Below are positions 33,057-42,727 of a stretch of 64,000 nucleotides of DNA, piece by piece. Numbering within the stretch: position 1 is the first letter of the stretch; each line of letters begins with the position of its first letter. The notes under the pieces were generated by a model. It did not search any database. It worked only from the letters and a program-made list of their open reading frames with translations, and was not told where the DNA came from. A program made the position numbers and the translations under genes. Source of the DNA: Pseudomonas sp. ANT_H4 (lineage in GTDB: Bacteria; Pseudomonadota; Gammaproteobacteria; Pseudomonadales; Pseudomonadaceae); assembly GCF_008369295.1 (NCBI RefSeq), contig NZ_VOBG01000009.1, forward strand, positions 124,001-188,000. The letters run 5' to 3'.

Positions 33057-35642
33057 ATGGGCAAGACACTCATCATCACTGAAAAATCGACAGTGGCAGT
33101 CACCATCGCCAAAGCGATAGGGGGGTTCAGCAAGGTTGAAAACTGGCTCGAGAGTGACGATGCCATCCTTGCCCCTGCTGCCGGACATTTGGTGGAGATC
33201 CATTCAGAGGAGATGGCGAAAGCAGGCCGAGATATCAGTAATCTGCCGGTGATTCCGGACCAATTCGAACTCCGCGTCATCGAAGAAAAGAAAAAATTCT
33301 TCCAGGTGCTCGATCGCCTAATGCGCCGCCCGGATGTTATCGCTATCGCCAACGCCTGCGACGCCGGTCGAGAAGGGGAACTGATTTTCCGGTTGATCTA
33401 CAAAAGGGCCGGCTGCACAAAGCCAATGCTGCGCCTTTGGATGACCTCGACCACAGACGAGGCCATCCAATCCGCTTATGCAGGAATGCGCCCCGGGTCG
33501 GACTACGACAACCTTGCTGAAGCTGCTGAGATTCGAAGCGAGGGTGATTATATCGTAGGGATCAATGCTTCCCGCGGCATTACCCGTCTCTACGAGCGAC
33601 AAACAGCAAAAGCCGAGACTTTCCCGCTAGGCCGAGTTCAGACCCCGACGCTTTCTTTGGTCTGTGCACTGGAACTCAGTATCCTGACTTTCCGCCCCGT
33701 ACCTTACTGGGAAGTTCACGCTACGTTCGGTGTCAGCGCCGGCAACTATGTGGGTAAATGGCAGGCACCTAGATCTGTGGACGGTACACGCGAAGAGAAG
33801 GACATCCACCCACACCGGATTCTGAACCGTGCAATAGCCGACGGGATCATTGCCAAGTGCTCAGGCTCGGTACCGACCAGCGTGGAGGAGGAAGTTAAAC
33901 CAGCACAAAAGGGCGCAGGAAAGCTGTATGACTTGACCGGCCTTCAGCGAGAAGCGAACCGGAAGCTTGGCTTCTCTGCGGCTTACACCCTGGAGCTGGC
34001 TCAGAAGCTCTACCTTGATCTGGGTCTGACCACCTACCCGAGAACTGACTCCGCCTACCTGCCAGATGACTTCGTTGGTGAGGCAAAAAAACTCATGGGT
34101 ACTTTCGGAGGCACTCAATATGAAGAGCATGCCCAGCGCGTTCTTGATTCGGGATGGGTCAAGCCGAACAAAAAGATCTTCGACTCGAAAAAAGTGTCTG
34201 ATCACTACGCGATTGTGCCCACCGGCAAGCGGGCAGGAGAGCTCACCGAAGACCTACAAACTATTTACGACATGATCGTGCGTCGATTCCTCGCCGTCTT
34301 CCACCCGCCGGCTGAGTACTCAGTTACCGTGCGGCTTACGACTGTTGAAAATGAAGTGTTTCGCACAACGGGCCGCGTGTTGGTTTCGCCTGGCTGGATG
34401 CAAGTCTACGGCCCGGGGGCAGCAGACGGCGACGATTCAGACGACCGCGACGCTGAGGCAGAGGACAAAAAAGAGCTGGTCCCTTACGTGAAGGGTGAGT
34501 CTATCAGCGCCGTCGGCGTCGACTTGAAGATGCTTAAAACAAAGCCACCTCAACGGTACACCGAAGATACTTTGCTCGGTGCCATGGAAACAGCAGGGCG
34601 CCTTATCGACGACGAAGAGCAGCGCGAAGCAATGAAGGATCGCGGTCTCGGTACGCCGGTTACTCGGTCAGCAATGATCGAATCGCTATTGGCAGCCAAG
34701 GATGGCTCTAACCGCAAGAAAGACCCCTACATGTTGCGTGACAAAAAGTATCTCGCGCCAAGTTCCAAGGGGATGACGGTCTACCGGTTCCTGCTGGATA
34801 ACAATATCCACGCCCTGACCTCGCCGATTCTCACCGGTGAATGGGAACAGAAACTGCGACTGATGGAGAAGGGCCAATACAGTCGGGGTACCTTTAAACA
34901 TGAGCTGTCCGAGCTGACAAGTCAGATTCTTGAAACCATCAAAGAAAAGTATGCAGGCATCACAGTCAAGGTTCTGAAAGCGCCTTGCCCGAAATGCGGC
35001 AGGGCCTTAGAGATCCAGGCCAAGACGTTTGCATGTGCAGAAAAATGCGGTTTTTCGATCTGGCGTGAAATTGCCAAGCGCACTCTCAAGGTGTCCGAGG
35101 CCGAGACCTTGCTCACAGAAAAAATGGTGCTAGGCCTCAAAGGGTTTGTCAGCTCGACCTCAGGAAAAAAATTCGAAACGGGCCTGCGGCTAATGGATGA
35201 AGGCAAGTTGGAGTTTTACTCCGACCCAACAGCCAATACCAAAGACTCGAAGGGCAACGTTGTGACATGCCCAAAATGTCAGGGCCCAATGCGGCGGATC
35301 AAAACTGATACTGGGCACTTCTGGGGATGCTCAGACAGGGATGTGTGCAAACATTCCATGAACGACCGTAACGGCGATCCAGTAGAGCGTCCGAAGGCAC
35401 ATGAATGCCCAGAGTGCGGAAAGCCCATGTACTTGCGAAACGCTGATAAATCGCCGTTCTGGGGATGCAGCGGTTTCGTAAAAGGCGGCACTGGGTGTAA
35501 CAACACCCTGAAGGACAATAACGGGACACCTGTACCGAAGTCTTCACCGCACCCAGCACCTACACCGGCGCCCACATCCCTTGTCCAACAGCCAGAACAA
35601 GCAACTAAACCCCAGCTGGCGGACTCAGAGGTTTTCCTGTGA
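33057..35642 (+). CDS. topB: DNA topoisomerase III (type IA)
   Basis: 861 residues from ATG 33057; the frame is open from 32946, but those codons cross a terminator. TOPRIM domain: LIITEKSTVAVTIAKAIG at the start and ACDAGREGELIF near residue 100. The catalytic Tyr lies in TTYPRTDSAYL (about residue 327). The C-terminus has three zinc-ribbon-like modules (CPKCGRALE...CAEKCGF; CPKCQGPMRR...GCSDRDVC; CPECGKPMYL...GCSGF) and a Pro-rich tail. Conjugative plasmids often carry their own TopB for decatenation. It ends at the GTGA overlap with the HD/TraI-like gene, so the two are coupled. Confidence 0.96.
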   Translation: MGKTLIITEKSTVAVTIAKAIGGFSKVENWLESDDAILAPAAGHLVEIHSEEMAKAGRDISNLPVIPDQFELRVIEEKKKFFQVLDRLMRRPDVIAIANACDAGREGELIFRLIYKRAGCTKPMLRLWMTSTTDEAIQSAYAGMRPGSDYDNLAEAAEIRSEGDYIVGINASRGITRLYERQTAKAETFPLGRVQTPTLSLVCALELSILTFRPVPYWEVHATFGVSAGNYVGKWQAPRSVDGTREEKDIHPHRILNRAIADGIIAKCSGSVPTSVEEEVKPAQKGAGKLYDLTGLQREANRKLGFSAAYTLELAQKLYLDLGLTTYPRTDSAYLPDDFVGEAKKLMGTFGGTQYEEHAQRVLDSGWVKPNKKIFDSKKVSDHYAIVPTGKRAGELTEDLQTIYDMIVRRFLAVFHPPAEYSVTVRLTTVENEVFRTTGRVLVSPGWMQVYGPGAADGDDSDDRDAEAEDKKELVPYVKGESISAVGVDLKMLKTKPPQRYTEDTLLGAMETAGRLIDDEEQREAMKDRGLGTPVTRSAMIESLLAAKDGSNRKKDPYMLRDKKYLAPSSKGMTVYRFLLDNNIHALTSPILTGEWEQKLRLMEKGQYSRGTFKHELSELTSQILETIKEKYAGITVKVLKAPCPKCGRALEIQAKTFACAEKCGFSIWREIAKRTLKVSEAETLLTEKMVLGLKGFVSSTSGKKFETGLRLMDEGKLEFYSDPTANTKDSKGNVVTCPKCQGPMRRIKTDTGHFWGCSDRDVCKHSMNDRNGDPVERPKAHECPECGKPMYLRNADKSPFWGCSGFVKGGTGCNNTLKDNNGTPVPKSSPHPAPTPAPTSLVQQPEQATKPQLADSEVFL

Positions 35643-38179
35643 ACGCAAACAACCGAGTGATCCGAGCGGCCTTCCTTGTATTTGGCTTTTGGTGGCTGGT
35701 ATTCACCTTGATGGAGTTCGGCGGCCAGCCTCTTGAGGTGCTGGAAAACTGGCAATCCGTTGGGAGCACTGTGTCACGTTGGGTGCTGGGCGTCGTCGCC
35801 GGTTTGATCATTGGTGTTTGGTACATCTGGTTCGGCCGCGTGACCGCTATGAACCGATTGTTCAAAGGGAAGTTGGGCAATCGTCGCAATGGTGCACGCT
35901 CGACGTTGGGGGATGTGCCCATGCCATCCAGGACGCCAAAGCGAGTGGACAGTACGTACAAAAGACTCCCTATTGAAAGTCAGCTGGTAAAGGCATGGGT
36001 TGCAGCCAACGAAATAAAATTCCCACATCACGTAAAATTTTTTTGGGCAATCTGGGATACCTATTCGGCGCATCAGCTCTTTCCAGCTTCGCACCGAAAA
36101 GGTGGCCATGGTAATCGGCGGCTTTGGGAGCACTGCCTGTCGGTCGCTGATACGGCCCTTGCTGATGCCGGTACCTATGTATTTGATGGGGTCTACGTAA
36201 AAGCTCGGGGCAAACCCAGGTTTAAAATCATCGATCTCAAAAACAAGGAATTTCGCTTCGACGCACATGACCCGCTGATCCCGCTATTGGCTCTCGCACA
36301 CGATATTGGAAAGCTCGAGGCTTATGTCCTCGAGCCAGATGGGTCAGTCAAAACCAAGGAGGAGGGTAGCGCCCTTACCCCGCAGGATGACAATCGTATT
36401 TCTCATGATTCATTGGGCGCCCGCATTCTGGCGCGGTTTCCTGAATACTGGGATCTACCTGGACGGGACAGACAGGCTATCAACCTGGTTATCGGTCACT
36501 ATCATCACCCGAGTCAATTCCCCGTCGATCGCAATGGGCTGAGCCTCGATGACCGAATGACAGCGTTGATGGAGTTTTTGATTCAGGTCGACAAGAAGAC
36601 CGGGATGGCTGAGTCAAACATCACAGACAGTTTGAACGAGCATGAGATCACCGAGGAAGAGTCTTGCGCGATCTACCACAGTTTCGTCAGCATCATCACC
36701 GAATTCGGGCGTGTAAACGGGACTGGTGATAAAGCCCGAGACACCACGCTAAAAATTGCCCAAAAGCATGATGGTCTGATTGTGGTGAAAGAAAAGGACC
36801 TCCGCATGCTCATCCTCTCCAAGATCGGCTGGTCTTTGGACGAGGGCGATGGCCGCTACCGAGTCACACTCAATTTGATGTCGACACTGCAAGCGAAGGG
36901 TGTCCTGTACTCGACCCACAACAATGCGAACATGAGCCGCTTCCTTCCTATGTATTCGGTATCGTTCAGAGACCCGCAGACAGGGGCTCACCAGACCACG
37001 TGGGAGCCCGTAATTATCATTCGTCCTGTGTCAACAACACCTGAATTGGCAGGCCTGGCTGGATTATCGAATCTGGGTTCGAAATTGGACGTGGAACGCC
37101 CACTCTTTACTCACAATCTTGGCATTCAAGAGGTTGAAGGCCTCCGGTCGCTGATCGCACTCGGATTTGGAAACGAAATTTCTTCCAAGGCTAACATCAT
37201 CGGCAAACAAGCGAAGGTTCAGAACACAGCGCCACCAGAGGCGGTTCAGAATCAGCAGCCACAGAATGCCCCCATTGTACTTTCGCCGGCGGATGCTGGA
37301 TCAGGCCCAACGCCCGTTGATGCACGAGTTGAAGCTGGGCAACCAGTCGCAAATGGGACTGCCTTGGGTCATTCGGTCGTACCGATCAATCATACCGTAG
37401 AGGCAGCTCCCCAGACCCTTGAAACCCATAAGCCAGAACTGCATCAGTTGGAAACGACGCCAACCAACAACATCGAGATCATCGAGCCCCCATCGGAGCC
37501 GCTTGAAGGATCGGTTGAAGATGAATTGCAGCGAGAAGAACTGCAATTGGAAATGCCGGAGGTGCTCGAGCAAACATCGGCCGATAACGACGATGATGAA
37601 TTTATGGCGTTTGTCGGAGAATCCTCATCAGACGGAGACAGTTTCGGGGATGCGTTCGCCGACTTCGGCGAGGAGCTGGCCATCTCACAACCTGAATCGA
37701 TGATACAGACCGAAACAATACTAGCGATTCCGGTAGAACCGCAGCTCGTGCCAGATGAATTACGGTCCTCAGTCAGGCCGGACCTGGCACCATCCGCACC
37801 GGTGGCTGTAGCGATACCCGATCCAGATGCGCAGTCATCCAGACGTAAGCTGAGCCCGGCCGCAGAGGCCGCGGCGTTGAAGGCCTTGGGCGATGCCACT
37901 CCGGATTTCACCGCTTTCGTTCAGCCACGTAAGAAGAAGAAATCGGTGTTGAACAACATGACGCGTATTCGAGACGCTATCGCACATCAGGTGATACCTG
38001 TGTGCGGTTGCAGGGATGGTTTCGAGTATTTGCTGGAAGCGGACATTGTTGCCTTTGACGCGGAGCTGGACCTTAAATCCCTAATCAAGGCGGAGAAATT
38101 GCCTACTGTGACGCCAAAACCGGGTTACACGATGATCGGATTCCCAGTCGTGACCAAGCGGCTTAGCCAAGACTGGTAA
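35639..38179 (+). CDS. Membrane-anchored HD-domain TraI-like protein
   Basis: 846 residues from GTG 35639, overlapping the topB stop. Residues about 8-30 and 43-65 are membrane segments. The central HD hydrolase-like domain (about 150-330) has HGNRRLWEHCLSVA, LLALAHDIGKLEAY (HD pair) and VIGHYHHPSQFP, similar in layout to the TraI_2 domain of MOBH relaxases (R27/SXT TraI). A 260-residue acidic, Pro/Gln/Glu-rich linker leads to a small C-terminal domain (about 750-846). It may be the relaxase of this plasmid or an HD phosphohydrolase. The HHH triad of classical MOBH enzymes is not seen as such. Confidence 0.65.
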   Translation: MNANNRVIRAAFLVFGFWWLVFTLMEFGGQPLEVLENWQSVGSTVSRWVLGVVAGLIIGVWYIWFGRVTAMNRLFKGKLGNRRNGARSTLGDVPMPSRTPKRVDSTYKRLPIESQLVKAWVAANEIKFPHHVKFFWAIWDTYSAHQLFPASHRKGGHGNRRLWEHCLSVADTALADAGTYVFDGVYVKARGKPRFKIIDLKNKEFRFDAHDPLIPLLALAHDIGKLEAYVLEPDGSVKTKEEGSALTPQDDNRISHDSLGARILARFPEYWDLPGRDRQAINLVIGHYHHPSQFPVDRNGLSLDDRMTALMEFLIQVDKKTGMAESNITDSLNEHEITEEESCAIYHSFVSIITEFGRVNGTGDKARDTTLKIAQKHDGLIVVKEKDLRMLILSKIGWSLDEGDGRYRVTLNLMSTLQAKGVLYSTHNNANMSRFLPMYSVSFRDPQTGAHQTTWEPVIIIRPVSTTPELAGLAGLSNLGSKLDVERPLFTHNLGIQEVEGLRSLIALGFGNEISSKANIIGKQAKVQNTAPPEAVQNQQPQNAPIVLSPADAGSGPTPVDARVEAGQPVANGTALGHSVVPINHTVEAAPQTLETHKPELHQLETTPTNNIEIIEPPSEPLEGSVEDELQREELQLEMPEVLEQTSADNDDDEFMAFVGESSSDGDSFGDAFADFGEELAISQPESMIQTETILAIPVEPQLVPDELRSSVRPDLAPSAPVAVAIPDPDAQSSRRKLSPAAEAAALKALGDATPDFTAFVQPRKKKKSVLNNMTRIRDAIAHQVIPVCGCRDGFEYLLEADIVAFDAELDLKSLIKAEKLPTVTPKPGYTMIGFPVVTKRLSQDW

Positions 38180-38263
38180 AGCGAGTGATCGGATCTCCCT
38201 GGACAGCGCGACGCAGGCCGGGGATCACGCTGTGCTTTGACTCGCCACCGTCAAAAATTCCAC

Positions 38264-39262
38264 TCACCTTTTGTTCTCAGGATGTTCCAGTAGATCAACG
38301 GCCAGCTGCTCTGGCGCAGCCACTCTGGCTTTGATGCTTTCGAGCAGGGTCGTTTGAAGTTTGTCATTCTGCTCGCTTAGTTGAGTAATCTGCCGCTCAA
38401 GCTTCTCCTCATTGTTCACCATTGCCTCAAGCCTACCCCGAAGCTGAGCAACTTCATCGCGGGCGCTGGAACGCAACTGTCGTAGCTGGTCCTTCTCATT
38501 CCGTTCCCGCTCAAGCTCTTTGGTCAGTTTGTCAGTTTTGGCTTTCTCTTCATCGCGAACCCTAGCTGTTTCTCGCATCAAAAAGTCTTGTGTCTTTACC
38601 AGTTCGATCTGGTGGGTTTCAGCCAAAGCGGTCAACTCTCGCTGGGAGCTTGCCCGTAGTTCCTTCAGCTGTTGCTCAAGATTATCTAAGAGCCCATTGA
38701 GACGCTGCTGTTCCTGCATATTGAGCGCATTCTGGGATGCTGCTTTATCGGCCAGGTCCTTGACCTCAACGGTGAGTGCTTTTCGTTCGACCTCATTAGC
38801 CTGGAGCTGCTCTGAAAGCAGGAGTTTGTCGGCCCGCAGCCCTTCAATTTCGCGTGTCTGGCCATCGAACCGTTCTTTGGCTGCCTGTTCATTCGCTTGG
38901 GCAATTTTCATCGCTACCACAGCGTTCTCTGCCTGTGCATGAAGCTGTTGCCGTTCAATTTCATGGCCGGCAACGGCTGCGTTGAGGGCGACATCCCAGA
39001 TTTTGTCGAAACTCGTACACACGTCATCAGGAATATTCGGTCGGCGTAGCCGAGCACTTAGTGCTGGCCCGGCCTGCACCCAGAATTTCTTGACCTCGTC
39101 GTTGACCAGGTTAGGGGATGCAGTGATGCCGTAGTCGGCGGCGATCATCTCCCGAATGGTTGACTGCCGAACCTCCTCGCCAAGGCCAAGCAACCGTTCC
39201 GCGTATTGGTGTACCAACAACCGAGTGTTCTTCATTTGCGCATTGGGAGACTGTTTGGTCAT
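38264..39262 (-). CDS. kfrA: KfrA-like DNA-binding coiled-coil protein
   Basis: 332 residues. The N-terminal globular KfrA_N-type domain (about 8-95: LGLGEEVRQSTIREMIAADY, SPNLVNDEVKKFW) is followed by a nearly continuous coiled coil (about 105-315, rich in Glu/Gln/Lys/Ala with heptads). KfrA proteins of broad-host-range plasmids bind their own promoter and help in stable inheritance. It is divergent from the gene at 39731, and two dyads lie upstream (39543-39564 and 39585-39613). Convergent with the HD/TraI-like gene. Confidence 0.85.
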   Translation of the reverse strand: MTKQSPNAQMKNTRLLVHQYAERLLGLGEEVRQSTIREMIAADYGITASPNLVNDEVKKFWVQAGPALSARLRRPNIPDDVCTSFDKIWDVALNAAVAGHEIERQQLHAQAENAVVAMKIAQANEQAAKERFDGQTREIEGLRADKLLLSEQLQANEVERKALTVEVKDLADKAASQNALNMQEQQRLNGLLDNLEQQLKELRASSQRELTALAETHQIELVKTQDFLMRETARVRDEEKAKTDKLTKELERERNEKDQLRQLRSSARDEVAQLRGRLEAMVNNEEKLERQITQLSEQNDKLQTTLLESIKARVAAPEQLAVDLLEHPENKR

Positions 39263-39542
39263 AGCCGCCTGGACTCCGTCAGTGGAAGGTTTTCGCTAGA
39301 AATGGTCCGGGTTATGTCTGTGTCGCATTCACTCTTGAGTGCGCGGATCCGTGCAGACCGGAAATCAGTAGCTGCGCCAGGCTGGATGTGCGTGGCGCCG
39401 TATTCAACGATTTACTTCTTGCTCATTCAATCCATTACGGACGAACGACACCCAGAACAAAATCATAGATATCAACAAGTTATGCAAGGAAACGCGTGCA
39501 GAACGGACGTCCGAAGGTTGCCCTCATAGAATTATACATGTT

Positions 39543-39564
39543 TTCGTACTGAAATTGATACGAA
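39543..39564. promoter_or_regulatory. Inverted repeat upstream of kfrA
   Basis: TTCGTA-ctgaaattga-TACGAA. It is one of two adjacent dyads in the AT-rich 468-base gap 39263-39730; nothing else is recognised in this gap. Confidence 0.4.
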
Positions 39565-39584
39565 TCATATTCTGAAATGGAGAA

Positions 39585-39613
39585 ATTCGTGAATACTTCC
39601 AATTATCACGAAT
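39585..39613. promoter_or_regulatory. Second inverted repeat in the kfrA upstream region
   Basis: ATTCGTGA/TCACGAAT with a 13-base spacer. The arms share TTCG/CGAA with the neighbouring dyad. KfrA proteins bind dyads in their own promoter, which makes both sites candidates. Confidence 0.4.
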
Positions 39614-39730
39614 ATTGCAAAATTGGCAGAACCAACTTTCGCATTCATCAGTAGCTAGGTTTGCGCAGAATATGTTGCCGTTCTGATAAAACGCTTTAGA
39701 ATCGTGTTTTTACTTACAAAGACATGCGCT

Positions 39731-40396
39731 ATGGATCAAGCCAAATCACGCAAGGTGGAAAAGGGTTCACCCTTCTTGCGCCCGCCGAAGCTTTCTCGAG
39801 AAGCCTTCAAAGCGCTCATTGAACAGCGCGGCTGGCGTATGGCTGATGTCGCTTGTCGGTGGTCAATCCGGCCGGAGCACTTGAGCCGGGTTGCCGCGGA
39901 TAAAGACCGTGATCTGAAATGGGATGACCTGGTGCGCTCGCTGCCGGCATTGAGCGCCTTCGAGCGGTCGTGTGTGACGGCGGCTAGGCTCACCCTCATT
40001 CCGCCGAAACCCCGACTGCGCAAAGGCCAGCCCATTAGCGAACCGGTCCAAGCGGCAGCCGCTGAGGCCGCCGGCGCGGTGGTGCAACCAGATCCCCCCT
40101 TCAAGTGGGAGCATGGCGATGACGAGGATGATACTTTCGCGCCGGGCGTCGACGGCTTTCGTTACACCAGCTATCTGTCGCGGGGCTCAGAGCTGGTGGT
40201 CGTGCAGGAGATCGATGGCTTCGCCCGAGAGCATGCCATCCTGGTCTTAACCGCTACCCGGGTCGGCGTCGACCCCGCCGGCGGAGCACAGGAAGAGTAT
40301 CAATGCGAGTCAGCGACAGGTGATCGACGGTGGTTTGCGCCGGATCAGATTGACGATTGGCTAGTGTCCAACGGAAAAATGCGGGATCTACGATGA
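39731..40396 (+). CDS. Putative regulator encoded with the integrase
   Basis: 221 residues from ATG 39731 (an upstream start at 39704 is possible). The N-terminal 75 residues (SREAFKALIEQRGWRMADVA, CRWSIRPEHLSRV) look like an XRE-type helix-turn-helix. The rest is an Ala/Pro linker and a beta-rich domain (TFAPGVDGFRYTSYLSRG). Its TGA overlaps the ATG of the integrase (ATGA), so the two are coupled. It may control excision or act as a recombination directionality partner. The assignment is by pattern only. Confidence 0.6.
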   Translation: MDQAKSRKVEKGSPFLRPPKLSREAFKALIEQRGWRMADVACRWSIRPEHLSRVAADKDRDLKWDDLVRSLPALSAFERSCVTAARLTLIPPKPRLRKGQPISEPVQAAAAEAAGAVVQPDPPFKWEHGDDEDDTFAPGVDGFRYTSYLSRGSELVVVQEIDGFAREHAILVLTATRVGVDPAGGAQEEYQCESATGDRRWFAPDQIDDWLVSNGKMRDLR

Positions 40397-41541
40397 GCTC
40401 ACGAACAGGCTTGCCCACCCGCCTGGACTTTCAGGCCAACACCGAGATTGCCTTGCTTGACGCCTACGCAATGGTGCAACCAGGTGAAGCTCACGACCTG
40501 ATCCAGGCCAACAGCGACATCGAGGCGGCAGCCATCTGGCTGACAACCACCGCCACCAATCTCAAGACTCGCCGGGTCATGCGCAAGGAAGTGGAACGCT
40601 TCATCTTGTGGGCGCTGCACACCCGCGGCAAGCAGCTGTCACAGATCAACGTCATGGACGTGAGCGACTATGCCACTTTCCTGGCAGATCCTCAGCCCCG
40701 TGAGGTGTGGGTCAGTGAAACCAAGTACCCGCGTCATCATGAGCAGTGGCGACCCTTTGCCGGCCCCCTGAGCTTGAGCTCGCAGCGCTATGCCCTGATG
40801 CAAATTGGCAGCATGTACACGTGGATGGTCAAAGGTGGGAGGCTTAAAGGCAATCCCGTCGCGTTGGTTCGAAAACCACAAGCGCCGCACGACCCCACCA
40901 TCAAGCGCTTGCTGCCGGAAGAAGGCATTGCCCTAGCCTTTGAAGCGATCAATCTGACCAAGAGTCCCCGAAAACGAGCGCGTGATCATTTCATGCTTAG
41001 CCTGTTTTACCTGACCGGTGTACGCACCTTCGAAGGCACCACGTCCAACATGAGCAGCATCCATCGCTCGGCCAGCGGGACCTGGTGGCTGAATGTCCTC
41101 GGCAAACGCAACAAGATTCGCGACGTGCCCATTTCTGACGAGTTGTACCAGGACCTGCAACTATATAGAGAGGCGTTCGGTTTGCCGCGGGACATTCCTT
41201 CGAAAGACCCAACCCCCCTCCTCCTGGCCGCCAACTCCAAACTCAAGCGGGCGCATACCAGCACCGTGCTCAAAGCCATCATCGCGATCATGACCCGGGC
41301 GGCAGGCCTGGCCGTTCAGCGCGAGCAATTTGATTTGGCCGATCGGCTGGCGGATGCAACCACCCACTGGCTCCGTCATTCCTGCTTTAGCCATCTGGCC
41401 AAGGCCACTGGCGACCTGGTGATGATCAAGTCCTTGGCTGGACACAGCAAGATGGAAACCACCAGCCGGTACCTGCACTCCGAAGACGATGAACTGCATG
41501 CCGGTGTTGTCCAGACGTTGAGCACGCCGCGGCTCAAGTAG
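40393..41541 (+). CDS. Tyrosine recombinase (phage-type integrase)
   Basis: 382 residues from ATG 40393. The N-terminal core-binding domain (RRVMRKEVERFILWALHTRGK) is followed by a catalytic domain with the first Arg in LTGVRTFEGT and the C-terminal cluster HWLRHSCFSHLAKA...LAGHSKMETTSRYLH, giving the R-H-x-x-R-H-Y set. It catalyses site-specific recombination, perhaps dimer resolution for the plasmid or mobility of the local module. GC content here appears higher than in the flanks. No attachment site was identified. Confidence 0.92.
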   Translation: MSSRTGLPTRLDFQANTEIALLDAYAMVQPGEAHDLIQANSDIEAAAIWLTTTATNLKTRRVMRKEVERFILWALHTRGKQLSQINVMDVSDYATFLADPQPREVWVSETKYPRHHEQWRPFAGPLSLSSQRYALMQIGSMYTWMVKGGRLKGNPVALVRKPQAPHDPTIKRLLPEEGIALAFEAINLTKSPRKRARDHFMLSLFYLTGVRTFEGTTSNMSSIHRSASGTWWLNVLGKRNKIRDVPISDELYQDLQLYREAFGLPRDIPSKDPTPLLLAANSKLKRAHTSTVLKAIIAIMTRAAGLAVQREQFDLADRLADATTHWLRHSCFSHLAKATGDLVMIKSLAGHSKMETTSRYLHSEDDELHAGVVQTLSTPRLK

Positions 41542-41546
41542 CTCAG

Positions 41547-42011
41547 TTATTGCTTTTGTGCACGCCGGGACGCTTTTTGGGCATCCAAGTATTTAAGGGC
41601 TTCTACGCCAATCCAGAATGCCAGTTTCCCATCGGCATCATGGCTGGCTTTTTCAAGCCTCTTGAATTCGTCCAAGGGCAAGCCGGCGCCCCACAGGAGC
41701 GCATGGAAAGCCTTAATGGAGTTATTCAGAACATCCAGTCCACCGCCTTCCAGGACGATCGTCAGCGGCTCATTCAGTATTGGTGGTGGTGCTATGTCGC
41801 CAACGTCGGTGGTGTGCGCAGGGTCATTTAAGTGATTCGGCGCATCTGACTGCGCTGCCTTGCGCTCAACTTCGCCAACCTAGACCTCGTACTTGGCCTC
41901 GGCCCAGTCCAAGAAGCCGCCGGGTTCTCCACCGCCCTCAAAAATCTCTTCTCGTAACGCTTCATAATGCTCACAGTCGTTGTGGTGCAGCCATTCGTTG
42001 AAACTTTTCAT
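41547..42011 (-). pseudogene. Amber-interrupted hypothetical gene next to the integrase
   Basis: ATG 42011 (GGAG nine bases upstream) opens MKSFNEWLHHNDCEHYEALR and ends at TAG 41880-41882 after 43 codons. The same frame continues open for 110 codons to TAA 41547-41549. This part is strongly protein-like (IVLEGGGLDVLNN, FKRLEKASHDADGKLAFWIG) but has no ATG, GTG or TTG anywhere in its first 40 codons. Together they read as one protein of about 154 residues with an internal amber codon. It could be a nonsense pseudogene, amber readthrough, or two genes with a non-standard second start. No family was recognised. Confidence 0.55.
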
Positions 42012-42105
42012 GCTCTGCGCTCCGGGTGAACAGGCGCGAAACCCGCGCCCTGGTACTGCCGAACCCCGCACGGCGGGCTTGCGTGTAGCGGTTGCTCGGC
42101 TTTTC

Positions 42106-42294
42106 CTACTCGTTTGCCTTGTGGTTCGCTTCTTCGCGCCACTTGCTTTCAGCGCTTGACTTGGTAGAACCGCGGACATCTATTCGCTCCCCGCGAAATT
42201 CCGCATACGCACGGTATGACTTCCCATCCTTAACTATCCAACCCTGGACCTGCTCACCGTCAATTACGGTTGAAAACTCAACTGCTGCGCTCAT
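42106..42294 (-). CDS. Small hypothetical protein
   Basis: A 62-residue frame (MSAAVEFSTVIDGEQVQGWI start) with a compact beta-alpha pattern (VIDGEQVQGWIVKDGKSYRA) and a helical Lys/Glu-rich end. It is upstream of the amber-interrupted gene on the same strand. The RBS is weak. The frame looks coding by composition. Confidence 0.5.
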   Translation of the reverse strand: MSAAVEFSTVIDGEQVQGWIVKDGKSYRAYAEFRGERIDVRGSTKSSAESKWREEANHKANE

Positions 42295-42663
42295 TGCCTA
42301 CGTGCTCATGTGGTTATTAATGAAGCCAGCTTGCCGTCACGACAGCAAGCTGTGTGCATCTCGAAGAGCGAGTCGCGGCCTCCTCACAAGAATATCTGCC
42401 AGCCCATCGTGACGTTCACGGAAGATGCCAGCAGGTCATCGGGCGCCCCCCCTGCGCTAAAGCCCCTTCCCTGCTGCCCTAGGTGCTCGTACTTGGCACG
42501 TACACCAAGCCAGTTATTAGCCACTGTCTGTTTCGCCATGCGGCATCAGATACTTAGCTTTTTTTTCACAATCCATAGGGTATTGATCATAAATTTGCCT
42601 TTTTACTATATGAAGCTACAGTGAAAATGACGATTTCTATGCGGGCATCACCCCATTTTGTCT

Positions 42664-42679
42664 TGTATCAGTTGATACA
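42664..42679. promoter_or_regulatory. Perfect palindrome before parA
   Basis: TGTATCA-GT-TGATACA, 48 bases before ATG 42728. ParA here has an N-terminal DNA-binding domain, so this is a good candidate for parAB autoregulation. The rest of 42295-42663 is AT-rich at its right end and shows no gene. Confidence 0.55.
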
Positions 42680-42727
42680 TCCGGTACAGAATGGCCCCAT
42701 TCGTACTTTCACTCGCCGGTGCCGCAC

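Noticed and set aside
38180..38263. oriT between the HD/TraI-like gene and kfrA
   Set aside because: GTGATC/GATCAC arms exist, but there is no known nic motif or conserved oriT structure that I can identify.
41550..41831. Plus-strand 93-residue frame after the integrase
   Set aside because: The opposite strand carries a much more protein-like frame (the amber-interrupted gene), so this is its shadow.
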